Below, piece by piece: positions 63,824 to 64,000 of a DNA stretch of 64,000 nucleotides (position 1 is the stretch's first letter; every line of letters begins with the position of its first letter). The stretch covers positions 1,798,001-1,862,000 of the forward strand of contig CBDAPU010000001.1 of assembly GCA_965198875.1 (NCBI GenBank), given 5' to 3'. This DNA comes from CBDAPU01 sp965198875 (GTDB taxonomy: Bacteria > Pseudomonadota > Gammaproteobacteria > Eutrophobiales > Eutrophobiaceae). The notes beneath the pieces are model-generated. The model had not been told where the DNA came from. It worked only from the letters and a program-made list of their open reading frames with translations, and did not search any database. Position numbers and translations under genes: made by a program.

Positions 63824-64000
63824 ATGAACAACACAGATTGCAAAAAATGGACGTTCTTTGAATATCAAGAGGGAGAAACGCGACGGGATTCAGGCAGTGA
63901 GAAAAACTTCAGGGATTTGGATATACACGCCAGCCTGATCAGGGAATTGATCCAGAACTCTCTGGATGCTGTCAGTGATAGCAGTAAGCCTGTTGAAATT
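63824..64000 (+). CDS. GHKL (HSP90/histidine-kinase-like) ATPase, N-terminal part only
   Basis: The frame opens at ATG 63824 (or 63818) and runs off the window. After a KKWTFFEYQEGE start, the residues LDIHASLIRELIQNSLDAVSDSSKPVEI contain the R-E-L-I-Q-N-x-x-D-A signature of the GHKL ATP site (N box). Such ATPases occur in histidine kinases, Hsp90, MutL, gyrase B and several phage-defence proteins. Location right after a restriction-modification cassette favours the last. Too little is visible to decide. Confidence 0.7.
   Translation, partial: MNNTDCKKWTFFEYQEGETRRDSGSEKNFRDLDIHASLIRELIQNSLDAVSDSSKPVEI

Overview
The window looks like the chromosome of a Gram-negative, motile gammaproteobacterium. 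Pointers are an O-antigen-ligase-type membrane protein, a TonB-like secreted protein, ClpS-ClpA, an ArgA with amino-acid-kinase fold plus GNAT domain, a tandem UspE-type stress protein, methyl-accepting chemotaxis proteins and an initiator tRNA with a CCA-encoded end. Base composition is near even by eye. Several ordinary genes (isocitrate lyase, a CorC-type protein, a YghU-type glutathione transferase, a restriction enzyme) carry single-base frameshifts. The sequence is therefore either a decaying genome or has indel errors. No taxon can be named from the sequence alone.

Layout: 1-4.2 kb holds queA-tgt, then an O-antigen ligase and a convergent glycosyltransferase. 4.3-15.4 kb is a catabolic island: a racemase-fold protein, two NTF2-like proteins, a class III CoA-transferase divergent from an HMG-CoA-lyase-like enzyme, hydantoinase subunits A and B, an N-carbamoylsarcosine-amidase-like hydrolase, then two coenzyme F420 genes (an Fno-like reductase and CofC). 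A 12-bp palindrome occurs three times, at the island's two promoter regions. 15.7-17.4 kb is a wrecked restriction-modification pair. 17.5-21.1 kb is a leftward operon of aromatic amino acid decarboxylase, a 32-residue coupled ORF, an ABM-fold protein and a class V aminotransferase. 21.2-23.7 kb has a lytic transglycosylase and an intact type II restriction-modification pair.

23.8-28.1 kb is amino acid biosynthesis (ilvD, argE, argA). 28.3-36.1 kb is chemotaxis (CheW-like, a mini PAS-MCP, two full MCPs), with a 181-bp tandem array at the end of one MCP gene. 36.4-52.2 kb is mostly housekeeping: a PPOX-fold protein, yghU, an M20 hydrolase, clpA-clpS, aceA, a phosphoribosyltransferase, a Usp protein, dapE, a Nudix hydrolase, a GntR regulator and a secreted VOC/DUF1838 pair.

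52.3-57.8 kb is a graveyard: an unrecognised protein behind palindromic repeats, fragments of phage head and tail-sheath genes, a shattered phage cytosine methyltransferase and an AMMECR1 pseudogene, ending at tRNA-fMet. 58.7-61.8 kb carries a damaged AraC regulator, an F420-type luciferase-fold oxidoreductase and an FAH-family hydrolase. From 61.8 kb a second restriction-modification cassette sits between two 57-bp copies of the end of the FAH gene, and a GHKL-type ATPase gene runs off the window.

How the parts may work together: the 4-13 kb genes look like one regulated route that opens a cyclic ureide or amide, removes a carbamoyl group and cleaves a branched acyl-CoA. The F420 genes beside it, and the Mer-like enzyme at 59.8 kb, suggest the cell makes and uses F420, which is uncommon in this group. 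The three restriction-modification loci and the phage debris mark repeated gain and loss of defence genes.
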